This document shows positions 6,553 to 15,147 of a stretch of DNA of 64,000 nt, one piece after another (within the stretch, counting starts at the first letter, position 1; every line of letters begins with the position of its first letter). The stretch is from Nitrospiraceae bacterium (lineage in GTDB: Bacteria > Nitrospirota > Nitrospiria > Nitrospirales > UBA8639): NCBI GenBank assembly GCA_020632595.1, contig JACKFF010000004.1, forward strand, positions 1-64,000, read 5' to 3'. The notes below the pieces were generated by a model, which made no database searches, was not told where the DNA came from, and saw only the letters and a program-made list of their open reading frames with translations. A program made the translations under genes and the position numbers.

Positions 6553-9267
6553 TTATGCGTCAACCTTTCCAGCCCTGATCTGGCTATATGTTTCCTTCCC
6601 CAGGTACCGCTCCAGCTTTTCACTGAGATCGGGTGACAGCCGTTCCATGGCGGCGATACGACGGAGTTGGGCCTCCATGTGGGTTTGTAGATCCAATCGG
6701 TGCTGCCTGAATTTTTCGAATGCCCCGATCATTCTTGAAGCCACTTGGGGGTTTTTGGCATCCAGTTCCATGAGAAAGTCTGCGACAAAGGCATACCCTG
6801 ATCCGTCTTCCGCATGAAAGCCTTTGGGGTTGGCCTGCGAGAAGGTCCCATATAACGCCCGCATTCTGTTCGGGGTGGGATGCGAGAAGGCTTCATGTTG
6901 TGTGAGGGATTTTACGATCGGTAACACATCATCCGCCTGGGATCTGGCGAGGGCTCCGACCCATTTATCCACGACTAACGCATCATGTTCGAATTGATAG
7001 TAGAAATGTTGAGCCACGCCATCCCGATAGGGTTGTGCTTCATCCATATTGATGATGGTATTCAGGGCGGCATAGCGGTCTGTCATATTGTTGGCCTGAC
7101 TATATTGCCTGAGGGCCACCTTAGCCACTTCCGCATCTCCTGAATGCGATAAATACCCGAGCGCGACATTTTGTAGACTGCGGCGACCGGCATCGGCCCG
7201 ATCATACGGCTTGCCGGGATGATACGTGGTGTTGTACATCTCGAGGAACTCATCGTGCAGTTGACGCCCGAGCGTTTCCAGGAAGGCCTTCCGAACCGCG
7301 ATGATGGCATGCGGATCAATGACCTCTCGTTGTGGCGCGATTTCCTGGTAGACGGGCAGACTTAAGGCCAGGCTCTTGAGTTCCCCGTCCATGTCCGCGC
7401 GTTGCAGAATCCGACGAAATGAATCCAGCACATCGTCGCCCACGAGGATGTCTTGTCCGTGTTCATAGCGATCCACCTGCGCCATGAGGTTCGTGGTCAG
7501 GAATCGGTTTCCGGCCTCCCACTGATTGAATCCGTCCCGGTCATGGACCATGAGATGGCGCAAGTGGTCGTCGGTATACGGCGCCTCCAGATGGACCGGG
7601 GCCGAAAAATGGCGGAAGAGCGAAGGGACCGAGCCCGGTGGGACCTGCTCAAAGGTAAAGGTGTGCTTCGCGTGTGTGAGCTCAAGGACGCCCTGCACCA
7701 CATCCTGCCCGTCAGGACCCACCAGTCCGAATTTCACCGGAATGTGTCTGGGTTGCCCGTTTGACTGATGGGTGATCGTGGGGACCTGCTGCTCGAGCGT
7801 GAGTGTGAACATTTTTGTCGTCTGATCATGGGACCAATGGGCTGTGACCGTGGGCCTTCCTGCCTGCGTATACCATAGCATGAACTGGGTGAGGTCCCGA
7901 CCGGAGGCCTCCTCCATGCAGCGCACCCAGTCTTCAACGGTGACGGCCTGCCCGTCGAACCGTTCAAAATACAAATCAGACGCTTTGCGAAAATCTTCCT
8001 TCCCCAATACGGCATGTAACATCCTGTTGAGCTCAGCCCCCTTGTTGTAGACGGTGGCGGTGTAAAAGTTATTGATCGTGACAAACTGATTCGGTCTCGG
8101 TGGGTGCGCCATCGGACCGGCATCCTCGGGGAACTGACTCATGCGCAGGATTCTGACGTTGGCAATGCGATTGACCGCTTGTGACCCCATGTCACCGGAA
8201 AATTCCTGATCTCGAAAGACGGTCAACCCTTCTTTCAAACATAGCTGAAACCAGTCCCGGCAGGTCACCCGGTTGCCGGTCCAGTTGTGAAAGTATTCAT
8301 GCGCCACCACCCCTTCCACGCCTTCATAGTCGGCATCGGTGGCCGTATCGGGATGCGCCAACACATACTTCGTGTTGAAGATATTCAGCGATTTGTTTTC
8401 CATGGCCCCCATATTGAAATCGTCCACGGCGACAATATTAAACAAGTCGAGATCATATTCACGGCCATACACGTCTTCGTCCCATTTCATGGCTTTTTTC
8501 AGCGAGGCCATGGCATGCCCGAGTTTATCGAGGTCTTTGGCCGCGGCATAAATACACAACATGACCTGACGACCACTGGCAGTCACATAGGTATCATCCA
8601 GGCAGGCTAAATCCCCTGCGACCAGGGCAAACAAATAACTGGGCTTGGGGAAGGGATCTTCCCACACCGAATAATGCCGCCCGTTTTCGAGTTGTCCCTG
8701 ATCAATGAGGTTGCCGTTAGACAGCAGGACCGGGGCGGCGATTTGATCCGCAATAATCCTGGTGCTGTAGGTTGCCATATTATCCGGGCGGTCAGGGAAG
8801 AAGGTGATCCGCCGGAATCCTTCCGCCTCGCATTGCGTACACCAGTTGCCTCCCGACTTATAGAGGCCTTCAAGTGCCGTGTTCTGTTCTGGATAAATTC
8901 TGACGAGCGTTTCTACCGTAAAAGCATCTTGCGCGGGCTGGAGCGAGAGGGATGTGCGGTCCACCACGTAGCCTTCGGCCGGATTGCCTCCCTTCGCGAC
9001 AGGCTGATTATTCTGCTTGACTTCCAGTACTTCGAGTTCTTCGCCATCGAGAACCAGCGGGTTGGTATGATTCCCGTTTTTTTTTACCTGTAAGACGGCG
9101 CGGACCAACGTCTCTCCCTCGCGTAAATCGACCGTCAGGTCCACATGGGTCACCCAGTAATCCGGTTGTTGATAATCTTTTAAGTAGGTCACGGAATTGA
9201 CTTCAGACACGGCATCATCTCCATTGGGTGGTGAATAAAAACTTTTCAGTTCACTTTTATCTACCAT
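6553..9267 (-). CDS. pepN: Aminopeptidase N, M1 zinc metallopeptidase
   Basis: The product has 904 residues, slightly longer than E. coli PepN. It releases N-terminal residues from peptides in the cytoplasm; no signal peptide is seen. The M1 motifs are complete: the exopeptidase motif GAMEN at 287-291, the zinc motif HEYFH at 323-327, and the third ligand Glu346 in LKEGL, 18 residues after the second His. The C-terminal ~350 residues form the helical domain (VYQEIAPQREVIDPHAIIAV and onward). The gene stands alone on the - strand between R1 copies f and g, making it the only housekeeping gene within the repeat island. The start at 9267 gives a normal N-terminus. Confidence 0.95.
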   Translation of the reverse strand: MVDKSELKSFYSPPNGDDAVSEVNSVTYLKDYQQPDYWVTHVDLTVDLREGETLVRAVLQVKKNGNHTNPLVLDGEELEVLEVKQNNQPVAKGGNPAEGYVVDRTSLSLQPAQDAFTVETLVRIYPEQNTALEGLYKSGGNWCTQCEAEGFRRITFFPDRPDNMATYSTRIIADQIAAPVLLSNGNLIDQGQLENGRHYSVWEDPFPKPSYLFALVAGDLACLDDTYVTASGRQVMLCIYAAAKDLDKLGHAMASLKKAMKWDEDVYGREYDLDLFNIVAVDDFNMGAMENKSLNIFNTKYVLAHPDTATDADYEGVEGVVAHEYFHNWTGNRVTCRDWFQLCLKEGLTVFRDQEFSGDMGSQAVNRIANVRILRMSQFPEDAGPMAHPPRPNQFVTINNFYTATVYNKGAELNRMLHAVLGKEDFRKASDLYFERFDGQAVTVEDWVRCMEEASGRDLTQFMLWYTQAGRPTVTAHWSHDQTTKMFTLTLEQQVPTITHQSNGQPRHIPVKFGLVGPDGQDVVQGVLELTHAKHTFTFEQVPPGSVPSLFRHFSAPVHLEAPYTDDHLRHLMVHDRDGFNQWEAGNRFLTTNLMAQVDRYEHGQDILVGDDVLDSFRRILQRADMDGELKSLALSLPVYQEIAPQREVIDPHAIIAVRKAFLETLGRQLHDEFLEMYNTTYHPGKPYDRADAGRRSLQNVALGYLSHSGDAEVAKVALRQYSQANNMTDRYAALNTIINMDEAQPYRDGVAQHFYYQFEHDALVVDKWVGALARSQADDVLPIVKSLTQHEAFSHPTPNRMRALYGTFSQANPKGFHAEDGSGYAFVADFLMELDAKNPQVASRMIGAFEKFRQHRLDLQTHMEAQLRRIAAMERLSPDLSEKLERYLGKETYSQIRAGKVDA

Positions 9268-9998
9268 TCGTGAGGCATGGTTGAGAGGAGGATTGAGGAA
9301 TCCTCATTGACCATCATACATGTTTGCGGCCTCTTTTAGATTATACCCCCAAAGGCCTCGCGCGCGCGCGTCGAAAAGGCTGAGGCATCGCCGCATCCGG
9401 AAATTTTGAGGCCATGGATGGGTGTGCAGGAAATTGGCTCGCATGATGAAGTCGTATCGCTCGTCTCGAGGAGGAATCACATCTAACCAGAAATACTGGG
9501 CAGACGTTTCACCGCCAACGCTGACATCGGCCATCCGATCTCGAATAGGGCGAGCCACTTCTCAGTGAGACTTCGCTTCATGTTGTAACCTTTTATATGC
9601 TCTCCCCTCATACATTGGCACTTTCGAGCGTCCAGTTGGGCATGCCCGCCAGGGCATTGACGTGGCGAACACGTTTTCCCGCCAAAATTTTAAGCCGGGC
9701 CGCAGCCCGCAATTTGTAGCTATGGGATGGTGGGATGTGTGGCTTTCAGAGACGCGGACATTTGCTTGATCTGTTCGCCGATGATTTCTCAACCACGATA
9801 CCGTGTCCCTTTTCTTCGATCAAGGCCAAACAAGGAGCAATGGGCCGTCGCACCCTGCAGGCTAACCCCACATCCATCATAATAGTTCAAAACGGCAGGG
9901 AGAGCTTAGGGTGTGAGTAGGTTTTTTGCTGGAAGTTTGGTTAGAGCCGGGATTCGGCCTTGGAGCTTTGCGTTTGTTTGATGCGTCGCTCAGAGCTT
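9268..9998. other. Gene-poor gap upstream of pepN
   Basis: No gene is supported. Minus-strand frames (for example 9304-9558 from a GTG, ending LKEAANMYDGQ) and short stretches such as MKRSLTEKWLALFEIGW near 9590 look partly protein-like but break quickly, so this may be decayed coding DNA. It contains an alternating CG run (CGCGCGCGCG at 9360-9369). Confidence 0.4.
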
Positions 9999-10190
9999 CC
10001 GGGGTTTCGCCCCCGGGCGACGAGTCCCTTTTGTTTCGGCAAAAGGGACCAAAACCATTGATGCCCCGGCTGGCTTTCTGGGAGGGGAGGGACGCGAACT
10101 TTTTGAAGAGCGGCCCAACTCGCGAGGCTCAGACAAGGGCCGCCAGATGCGAAGAGCGTCCCTCCCGGGGGCCAGCCGGCAGGCGTCGGA
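9999..10190 (+). repeat. R1 structured repeat, copy g
   Basis: Has the third hairpin-2 variant, a perfect GTCCCTTTTG/CAAAAGGGAC. The inner stem is GCGGCCC/GGGCCGC, the middle stem GGGAGGGACGC/GCGTCCCTCCC, and the outer stem CCGGCTGGC/GCCAGCCGG, all intact. This is the best-preserved fold. Confidence 0.88.
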
Positions 10191-10260
10191 AGTAAAACAG
10201 GAAAGTTTCACGGACCTATGAAAGAGCGGGCATTGAAGTGATGACGGTAGAGCGAAGGTC

Positions 10261-10443
10261 AGGACCTGTTGCACTGCTCGGCCATGCCACCAAGCCAGGT
10301 GAGTCTCTTGAAAGAAGTGGAAGATAGGTCACCGATATCGAATGTCCGGGGTGACCTAAGTATTGCCGCCTTGTGGCGGCATAGCCTCAGAACGGGATAC
10401 CTTGCTGTACGAACCTTGGGCCAGCCGGCAGGCGTCGGAACAT
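10261..10443 (+). repeat. Composite of R3, R2 end and R1 right end
   Basis: 10261-10325 is R3, 10326-10361 resembles the R2 end (GATATCGAATGTCCGGGG), and 10420-10443 is an R1 right-end fragment (GGGCCAGCCGGCAGGCGTCGGAA). Confidence 0.5.
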
Positions 10444-10586
10444 AGGATGAGAATTTTTGAGTTATTTCCATGCAAGAGAGAGGACGAGAGGAGTGCGAGA
10501 GACGGATGAATGGTTGATATGGATGGCAGAGCTGAGTAAGTCGAGGCTGTTGAATATAGGGAATAACCCGAGGGAGAGGGGGTACT

Positions 10587-10892
10587 TTAAAACCTGCGTC
10601 GATTCCAATACCCAGGTTTTCGTTTAAGATGCATGACGGCAAAAACTTGAACCGTCCCTGTTTTTACCCTATAGACCACCGCATAAGGAAACCGGTGAAG
10701 CAGAAATCTTTTTGTTCCATGCGAATAGGCAGGCCATGCTTCCGGGGTTTCGTGTATTCGAGCGACGGCGTATTGGACTTCTTGGAAAAATACATCTCCT
10801 ATGCCTGGTGCTTGTTCTTCATACCATGTGTGCGCTTGTTCGAGTTCAGCGAAAGCTTCGGAATGGAAAATAATGCTCTCATCATTTTCCAT
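10587..10892 (-). CDS. RelE/ParE-family toxin
   Basis: The product has 101 residues: HSEAFAELEQAHTWYEEQAP is followed by GIGDVFFQEV, a helix, then KRFLLHRFPYAVVYRV, VQVFAVMHLKRKPGYW and RRRF. This is the usual RelE/ParE toxin layout, with the arginine-rich end and the PYAVVYRV core strand. It overlaps the antitoxin gene by 11 nt. Members act on ribosome-bound mRNA or on gyrase, and which of the two cannot be told here. It is complete, unlike the relative at 232-525. Confidence 0.82.
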   Translation of the reverse strand: MENDESIIFHSEAFAELEQAHTWYEEQAPGIGDVFFQEVQYAVARIHETPEAWPAYSHGTKRFLLHRFPYAVVYRVKTGTVQVFAVMHLKRKPGYWNRRRF

Positions 10893-11109
10893 GGGTTATC
10901 CGGCGTTGAACCTCTTCCCAGGGAATGGTAGTGGCTATACCATTGTCCACGTCTGATATGCGTTGTTGAATTTCTTCTTGCCATGCCTGTTCCACCCCGG
11001 CTTCCTGGACGGGATCCAGGCTTTGGATCAATTGCTGAGCTACCGCCGCTCGTTCCTGTGCCGTTAATTTGAGTGCTTGTTCCAGTATGGTTTGGGATTG
11101 TTGTCGCAT
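10882..11109 (-). CDS. Addiction-module antitoxin for the RelE-type toxin
   Basis: The product has 75 residues from the ATG at 11109 (MRQQSQTILEQALKLTAQER), chosen because AAGGAGAAAG lies just before it; a longer start adds a basic, unlikely leader. LTAQERAAVAQQLIQSLD and the central Glu/Trp segment (EQAWQEEIQQRISDVD) are typical of the addiction module component family (TIGR02574 type). It is translationally coupled to the toxin by an 11-nt overlap and flanked by R1 copies g and h. Confidence 0.8.
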   Translation of the reverse strand: MRQQSQTILEQALKLTAQERAAVAQQLIQSLDPVQEAGVEQAWQEEIQQRISDVDNGIATTIPWEEVQRRITHGK

Positions 11110-11393
11110 ATACTTTCTCCTTCGTTCCTTCGTACTTTTTCGAAAATTCATTCTCTCATAGCTTTAGAGATATCCTATCCTACTTAACCCTTTGGAGAAA
11201 GGATAGATGGGTCTGGGGAAGTTTGATTTTTGATTATGGAGTTCGTGTATACGGGAGAGCTTGGAGGGAAGGCCCAAGATGAAAGTGTTGCCTGGTTGCG
11301 AATGTTGGGGAGGATGTGGGGGGTTTTTTGATTTCCTGGGTTGGCCCGGGAGCGGAGCGGTGGCTTGGTGCGTCTTTTCCTTTTTCAAGTCTT

Positions 11394-11585
11394 CCGGGGT
11401 TTCGCCCCCGGGCGACGAGTCCCTTTTGTTTCGGCAAAAGGGACCAAAACCATTGATGCCCCGGCTGGCTTTCTTGGAGGGGAGAGACGCGAACTTTTTG
11501 AAGAGCGGCCCAACTCGCGGGGCTCAGACAAGGGCCGCCAGATGCGAAGAGCGTCCCTCCCTGGGGCCAGCCGGCAGGCGTCGGA
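11394..11585 (+). repeat. R1 structured repeat, copy h (tandem 1 of 3)
   Basis: A full copy with a GTCCC/GGGAC hairpin. It is the first of three copies at a 290-291-bp period in which the intervening sequence (CACGAAAGCTTCACGG, GCGGGGATTGGAGTAATGAC) is repeated too. Confidence 0.87.
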
Positions 11586-11683
11586 AGTAACACACGAAAG
11601 CTTCACGGACCAATGAAAGAGCGGGGATTGGAGTAATGACAGCAGAGGGCTTGATTGATGCGTCTCTTCCTTTTTCAAGTCTT

Positions 11684-11876
11684 CCGGGGTTTCGGCCCCG
11701 GGCGACGAGTCCCTTTTTGTTTCGGCAAAAGGGACCAAAACCATTGCCGCCCCGGCTGGCTTTCTGGGAGGGGAGGGACGCCAACCCTGTGAAGAGCGGC
11801 CCAACTCGCGGGGCTCAGACAAGGGCCGCCAGATGCGAAGAGCGTCCCTCCCTGGGGCCAGCCGGCAGGCGTCGGA
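11684..11876 (+). repeat. R1 structured repeat, copy i (tandem 2 of 3)
   Basis: Nearly identical to copy j. One extra T in the left arm of hairpin 2 makes a bulge. Confidence 0.87.
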
Positions 11877-11974
11877 AGTAACACACGAAAGCTTCATGGA
11901 CCAATGAAAGAGCGGGGATTGGAGTAATGACAGCAGAGGGCTTGATTGATGCGTCTCTTCCTTTTTCAAGTCTT

Positions 11975-12165
11975 CCGGGGTTTCGGCCCCGGGCGACGAG
12001 TCCCTTTTGTTTCGGCAAAAGGGACCAAAACCATTGCCGCCCCGGCTGGCTTTCTGGGGGGGAGGGACGCCAACCCTGTGAAGAGCGGCCCAACTCGCGG
12101 GGCTCAGACAAGGGCCGCCAGATGCGAAGAGCGTCCCTCCCGTGGGCCAGCCGGCAGGCGTCGGA
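11975..12165 (+). repeat. R1 structured repeat, copy j (tandem 3 of 3)
   Basis: A full copy. With copy i it shares GACGCCAACCCTGTGAAGAG, also present in copy k, which marks a recent subfamily. Confidence 0.87.
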
Positions 12166-12293
12166 TTAACGAGCAGCTTGTTGATTGGTGCGTCGGTCAG
12201 GGTGGCGGATTTGCAGGTGGAGGGTAGGGGGGACCGCTTTTCTTTTCTGCTGACCACGGAATGAATAGAAGGTGGAGTTGATTTCAGGGTCTC

Positions 12294-12614
12294 TTAGATT
12301 GAAACGAGGGATTCACGGCTTTTCTGGATGTGTTTTTTGATCTTGCTGGACAGGGCCTTTTCGGCCAGGCGCAGCTCATAGGTCTTCTGTAAGTTCATCC
12401 AGAATTCAGGTGACGTGTTGAAAAATGTCCCCAGGCGTAACGCGGTGTCGCCGGTGATGCCTCGCTGTCCTTTGAGGATGGCGGTAATCCGGTTGGCTGG
12501 TACGCCAAGCGCCTTGGCCAGGGTGTTGGCGTTGAGTGGAGGATTAGAAGGTTGTAAGAACTCTTCCAGGAGTACCTCTCCCGGATGAATCGGGCGCATG
12601 TCGTTTTTTACCAT
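12294..12614 (-). CDS. higA: HigA-family antitoxin, XRE-type repressor
   Basis: The product has 106 residues. MRPIHPGEVLLEEFLQP is the typical HigA/VapI start, followed by a helix-turn-helix (NTLAKALGVPANRITAILKG) and RGITGDTALRLGTFFNTSPE, then FWMNLQKTYEL. It binds HigB and should repress its own promoter through the helix-turn-helix. The start at 12614 leaves 12 nt after the higB stop. The order, higB then higA, is the standard one for this family. Confidence 0.9.
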   Translation of the reverse strand: MVKNDMRPIHPGEVLLEEFLQPSNPPLNANTLAKALGVPANRITAILKGQRGITGDTALRLGTFFNTSPEFWMNLQKTYELRLAEKALSSKIKKHIQKSRESLVSI

Positions 12615-12626
12615 ATTGCCGTCTCC

Positions 12627-12905
12627 TTAGTGATAATCGGTGATCTCGACTTCGTAGGGTCCGTCCGGATTCCATACAAAACAAATCCGCCACTGATCAT
12701 TGATGCGAATACTGTGCTGCCCGGCCCGATCTCCTTTTAATTTTTCAAGGCGATTGGCGGGAGGGGCTAACAGGTCACGTAATTCGGTGGCACTGTCCAA
12801 CATTGTCAGTTTCCGCTCAGCAATCCTTTTGAAACCCGAAAATTGCTTTATCGCCTTTCCGCCAAAGAACTCTTCGGTGGTTTTATCCTTAAAGCTTTTA
12901 ATCAT
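12627..12905 (-). CDS. higB: HigB-family toxin (RelE superfamily)
   Basis: The product has 92 residues: MIKSFKDKTTEEFFGGKAIK, then KLTMLDSATELRDLLAPPAN, RLEKLKGDRAGQHSIRINDQ and WRICFVW. These are the motifs of HigB 'killer' proteins that cleave mRNA on the ribosome. It is the first gene of the pair and full length. The AT-rich stretch 12906-12960 should hold its promoter, where HigA would bind. The module is enclosed by R1 copies j and k. Confidence 0.9.
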   Translation of the reverse strand: MIKSFKDKTTEEFFGGKAIKQFSGFKRIAERKLTMLDSATELRDLLAPPANRLEKLKGDRAGQHSIRINDQWRICFVWNPDGPYEVEITDYH

Positions 12906-13144
12906 TTAATCATATTTATGGGATACGTAAAAAGTAACAATAGTGTCGTTATTTAACCATCGAGCCCGGAACCGGTCAATGCGTTCCCATTCTGTTCCTC
13001 TTTTGAGTGGCTCTCTGCTTCTTCAAAACAAGGAGGGAGTTCTCATTTTTCTACATTAAGAAAAAGAGAGGGTGTTGGATGACGACTGTCTGGTGTGATG
13101 TCGCTTTGGAACTTAGCGTTTGGTTGATGCGTCGCTCAGAACTT

Positions 13145-13335
13145 CCGGGGTTTCGCCCCCGGGCGACGAGTCCCTTTTGTTTCGGCAAAAGGGACCAAAA
13201 CCATTGCCGCCCCGGCTGGCTTTCTGGGAGGGGAGGGACGCCAACCCTGTGAAGAGCGGCCCAACTCGCCGGGCTCAGACACGGGCCGCGAGCTGCGAAG
13301 AGCGTCTCTCCTTTGGGCCAGCCGGCAGGCGTCGG
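13145..13335 (+). repeat. R1 structured repeat, copy k
   Basis: The last copy in the window, belonging to the GTCCC/GGGAC subfamily. The family stops abruptly here; none is seen in the remaining 50 kb. Confidence 0.87.
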
Positions 13336-13509
13336 GTCAATGGGCCGGCTGTTGATTGGTGCGTTCGTCTGGTTGGCTGGTCGGTAGGTGAGAGGAAGAA
13401 TGTGAAGATGGGTGCTCGATTATAAATGTCGAGGAGGACTGAGATGAGAAGATGGATGTTTGTTGAGGACCTCCGGAGGTATTGACGCAGGAGGATTCTG
13501 GCTGATGGA

Positions 13510-14697
13510 TTATTGGACGGCTTGGAGTTGGAGGGAGAGGGTTTGTTCTTTGCCGCTGCGACGAATGCCGAGTTTGATGCGATCTCCGACATTATGCCGG
13601 TCTAATAGTCGGGCGAGGTCGTCATAGGTGCGTATGGCTTCTCCATCAATAGTCGTGATGACATCACCCAGGCGAATCCGTCCGGTTTTGGTTTCTTCTA
13701 AGCCTTTCAGGCCCGCCTTGTCGGCCATACTTCCCGGCAGGACTTTGGCGATCACGAGGCCTTTGATTCCCCAGCGGGCGGCGATGGAATCGGGGATGAG
13801 GGAGACGCCCAGACCGGGGCGAATGACTTTTCCGTATTGAATGAGTTGGGGGACGACACGTTTGACAATGTCGACCGGCACCGCAAAGCCGATGCCCGCG
13901 TAGGCTCCACTGGGACTGACAATCTGGGTGTTGACGCCAATGAGTTCTCCTGCGCTATTGAGGAGGGGTCCACCGGAATTGCCGGGGTTGATGGCCGCAT
14001 CGGTTTGGATGGCGTTCTCAATCGTGCGGTCGTTCACCGATTTAATTGACCGGCCCAGAGCACTGACGACACCGGTGGTGAGGGTGTGATCCAATCCGAA
14101 GGGATTGCCGATGGCCAAGACGCGTTGACCGACGCGAAGGTCCTGGGAGGTGCCGATCTCCAAGGGCATGAGGGTGTCGGTCTTCCCGTTGATCTGGAGC
14201 ACGGCAAGGTCATGATCAGGGTCGACGCCAACGATGCGCGCGTCACGGGTGGATTGATCGTCCAACACCACTTGTATGGAATCCGCGCCATAGATGACGT
14301 GGTAATTGGTGACGATATGTCCCAGGCGGTTCCAGATGAATCCGGATCCCGACCCTTGCGGCACTTCGAAGGTATTGAGCGACCAGATATCCCGACGCAC
14401 CGCCGTATTGGTGATGTAGACTACCGCCTGCGCGGCTTTTTCAAAGACGGCAATGGTATTGAGTTCTTCCGCACCGAGCGGTTTCTGGGCGACGAGGTGC
14501 AGAGACGAGGGCAGGGCCGGAACCGGTCGTGCCGGTTTCGGGACAAACTCCTCTCCCATGGCGATATTCGGCAGGAGCCCTGTGACGAACGCGACGGGAA
14601 GAATAAGCTTCTGCCATTCTGCACACCGCCGGTGGATTCGATCGCGGACGGTGATCCGGTCTGAACGGACGGCCTGCGGTGTAGGGTGCAACAGCAT
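13510..14697 (-). CDS. HtrA/DegP-like serine protease with one PDZ domain
   Basis: The product has 395 residues from the ATG at 14697, which leaves 20 nt after yjbQ; a longer start would run into yjbQ. A basic N-terminus and the hydrophobic stretch LILPVAFVTGLLPNIAMG (about 31-48) give a signal peptide or anchor for periplasmic location. The trypsin-like domain has the full triad: His133 (TNYHVI), Asp163 (DPDHDLAV) and Ser241 (NPGNSGGP). A single PDZ domain covers about 305-390 (GLVIAKVLPGSMADKAGLKG, GDVITTIDGEAI). Such proteases degrade misfolded envelope proteins. It is distinct from the two-PDZ DegQ at 54140-55672. Confidence 0.9.
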   Translation of the reverse strand: MLLHPTPQAVRSDRITVRDRIHRRCAEWQKLILPVAFVTGLLPNIAMGEEFVPKPARPVPALPSSLHLVAQKPLGAEELNTIAVFEKAAQAVVYITNTAVRRDIWSLNTFEVPQGSGSGFIWNRLGHIVTNYHVIYGADSIQVVLDDQSTRDARIVGVDPDHDLAVLQINGKTDTLMPLEIGTSQDLRVGQRVLAIGNPFGLDHTLTTGVVSALGRSIKSVNDRTIENAIQTDAAINPGNSGGPLLNSAGELIGVNTQIVSPSGAYAGIGFAVPVDIVKRVVPQLIQYGKVIRPGLGVSLIPDSIAARWGIKGLVIAKVLPGSMADKAGLKGLEETKTGRIRLGDVITTIDGEAIRTYDDLARLLDRHNVGDRIKLGIRRSGKEQTLSLQLQAVQ

Positions 14698-14716
14698 ACG
14701 AAATTTTTTCCCGCGC

Positions 14717-15139
14717 CTATTCTCCCATGAATTGGACAACCAGATTTCGGGTCCGTGGTCTGGTATCAAAATCGATTAAGACGAGTTGTTGCCAGGTGCC
14801 AAGGGTTAAGGCGCCATTTACGAAGGGAATTGTCAGCGAAGGCCCCTGTAACTGACCGCGAAGGTGGGAGTGGCCGTTATCTTCGCCGGCATTCCGCGTA
14901 TTATGTTCTAACTGCGGATCGGCCGGTATGGCGCGGTCCCAAAAGGTTTTGGTGTCGGCACGAATTCCTGGCTCATCTTCGATGATCATGACCGAAGCCG
15001 TCGTATGTTGCACAAAGAGCGTCAGCACTCCACCCTGCAGGCCCGATTCGGCGAGCAGGCCGCGAACCGGCTTTGTGAGGTTTTCGATGGTCGAATTGCC
15101 GGTCATGGAAATGTTGAGGTAGTGGGTGATGACGGCCAT
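14717..15139 (-). CDS. YjbQ/UPF0047 family protein
   Basis: The product has 140 residues from the ATG at 15139 (MAVITHYLNISMTGNS); a GTG five codons earlier overlaps the upstream stop and is an alternative. It has the family core: LFVQHTTASVMIIEDEPG, then HNTRNAGEDNGHSHLRGQL with conserved His and Asp residues, and GTWQQLVLIDFDTRPRTR. The E. coli member has weak thiamine-phosphate synthase activity and its main role is unclear. It sits between the HD-domain gene and the protease, close enough for an operon. Confidence 0.88.
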   Translation of the reverse strand: MAVITHYLNISMTGNSTIENLTKPVRGLLAESGLQGGVLTLFVQHTTASVMIIEDEPGIRADTKTFWDRAIPADPQLEHNTRNAGEDNGHSHLRGQLQGPSLTIPFVNGALTLGTWQQLVLIDFDTRPRTRNLVVQFMGE

Positions 15140-15147
15140 GGGTCTGC

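Noticed and set aside
9304..9558. 84-codon GTG-started frame upstream of pepN
   Set aside because: Part of a region of broken short frames. Could be decayed coding DNA but cannot be supported as a gene.
11385..12257. A 290-codon minus-strand frame and many 60-130-codon frames across R1 copies
   Set aside because: They are translations of repeat DNA. The same nonsense peptides recur in several frames of every copy, there is no ribosome-binding site, and the base-pairing constraints explain the open frames.
894..13335. R1 as integron attC sites
   Set aside because: The elements are ~192 bp, have no GTTRRRY/RYYYAAC core ends, and no IntI gene is in the window. The resemblance is only in co-orientation and folding.
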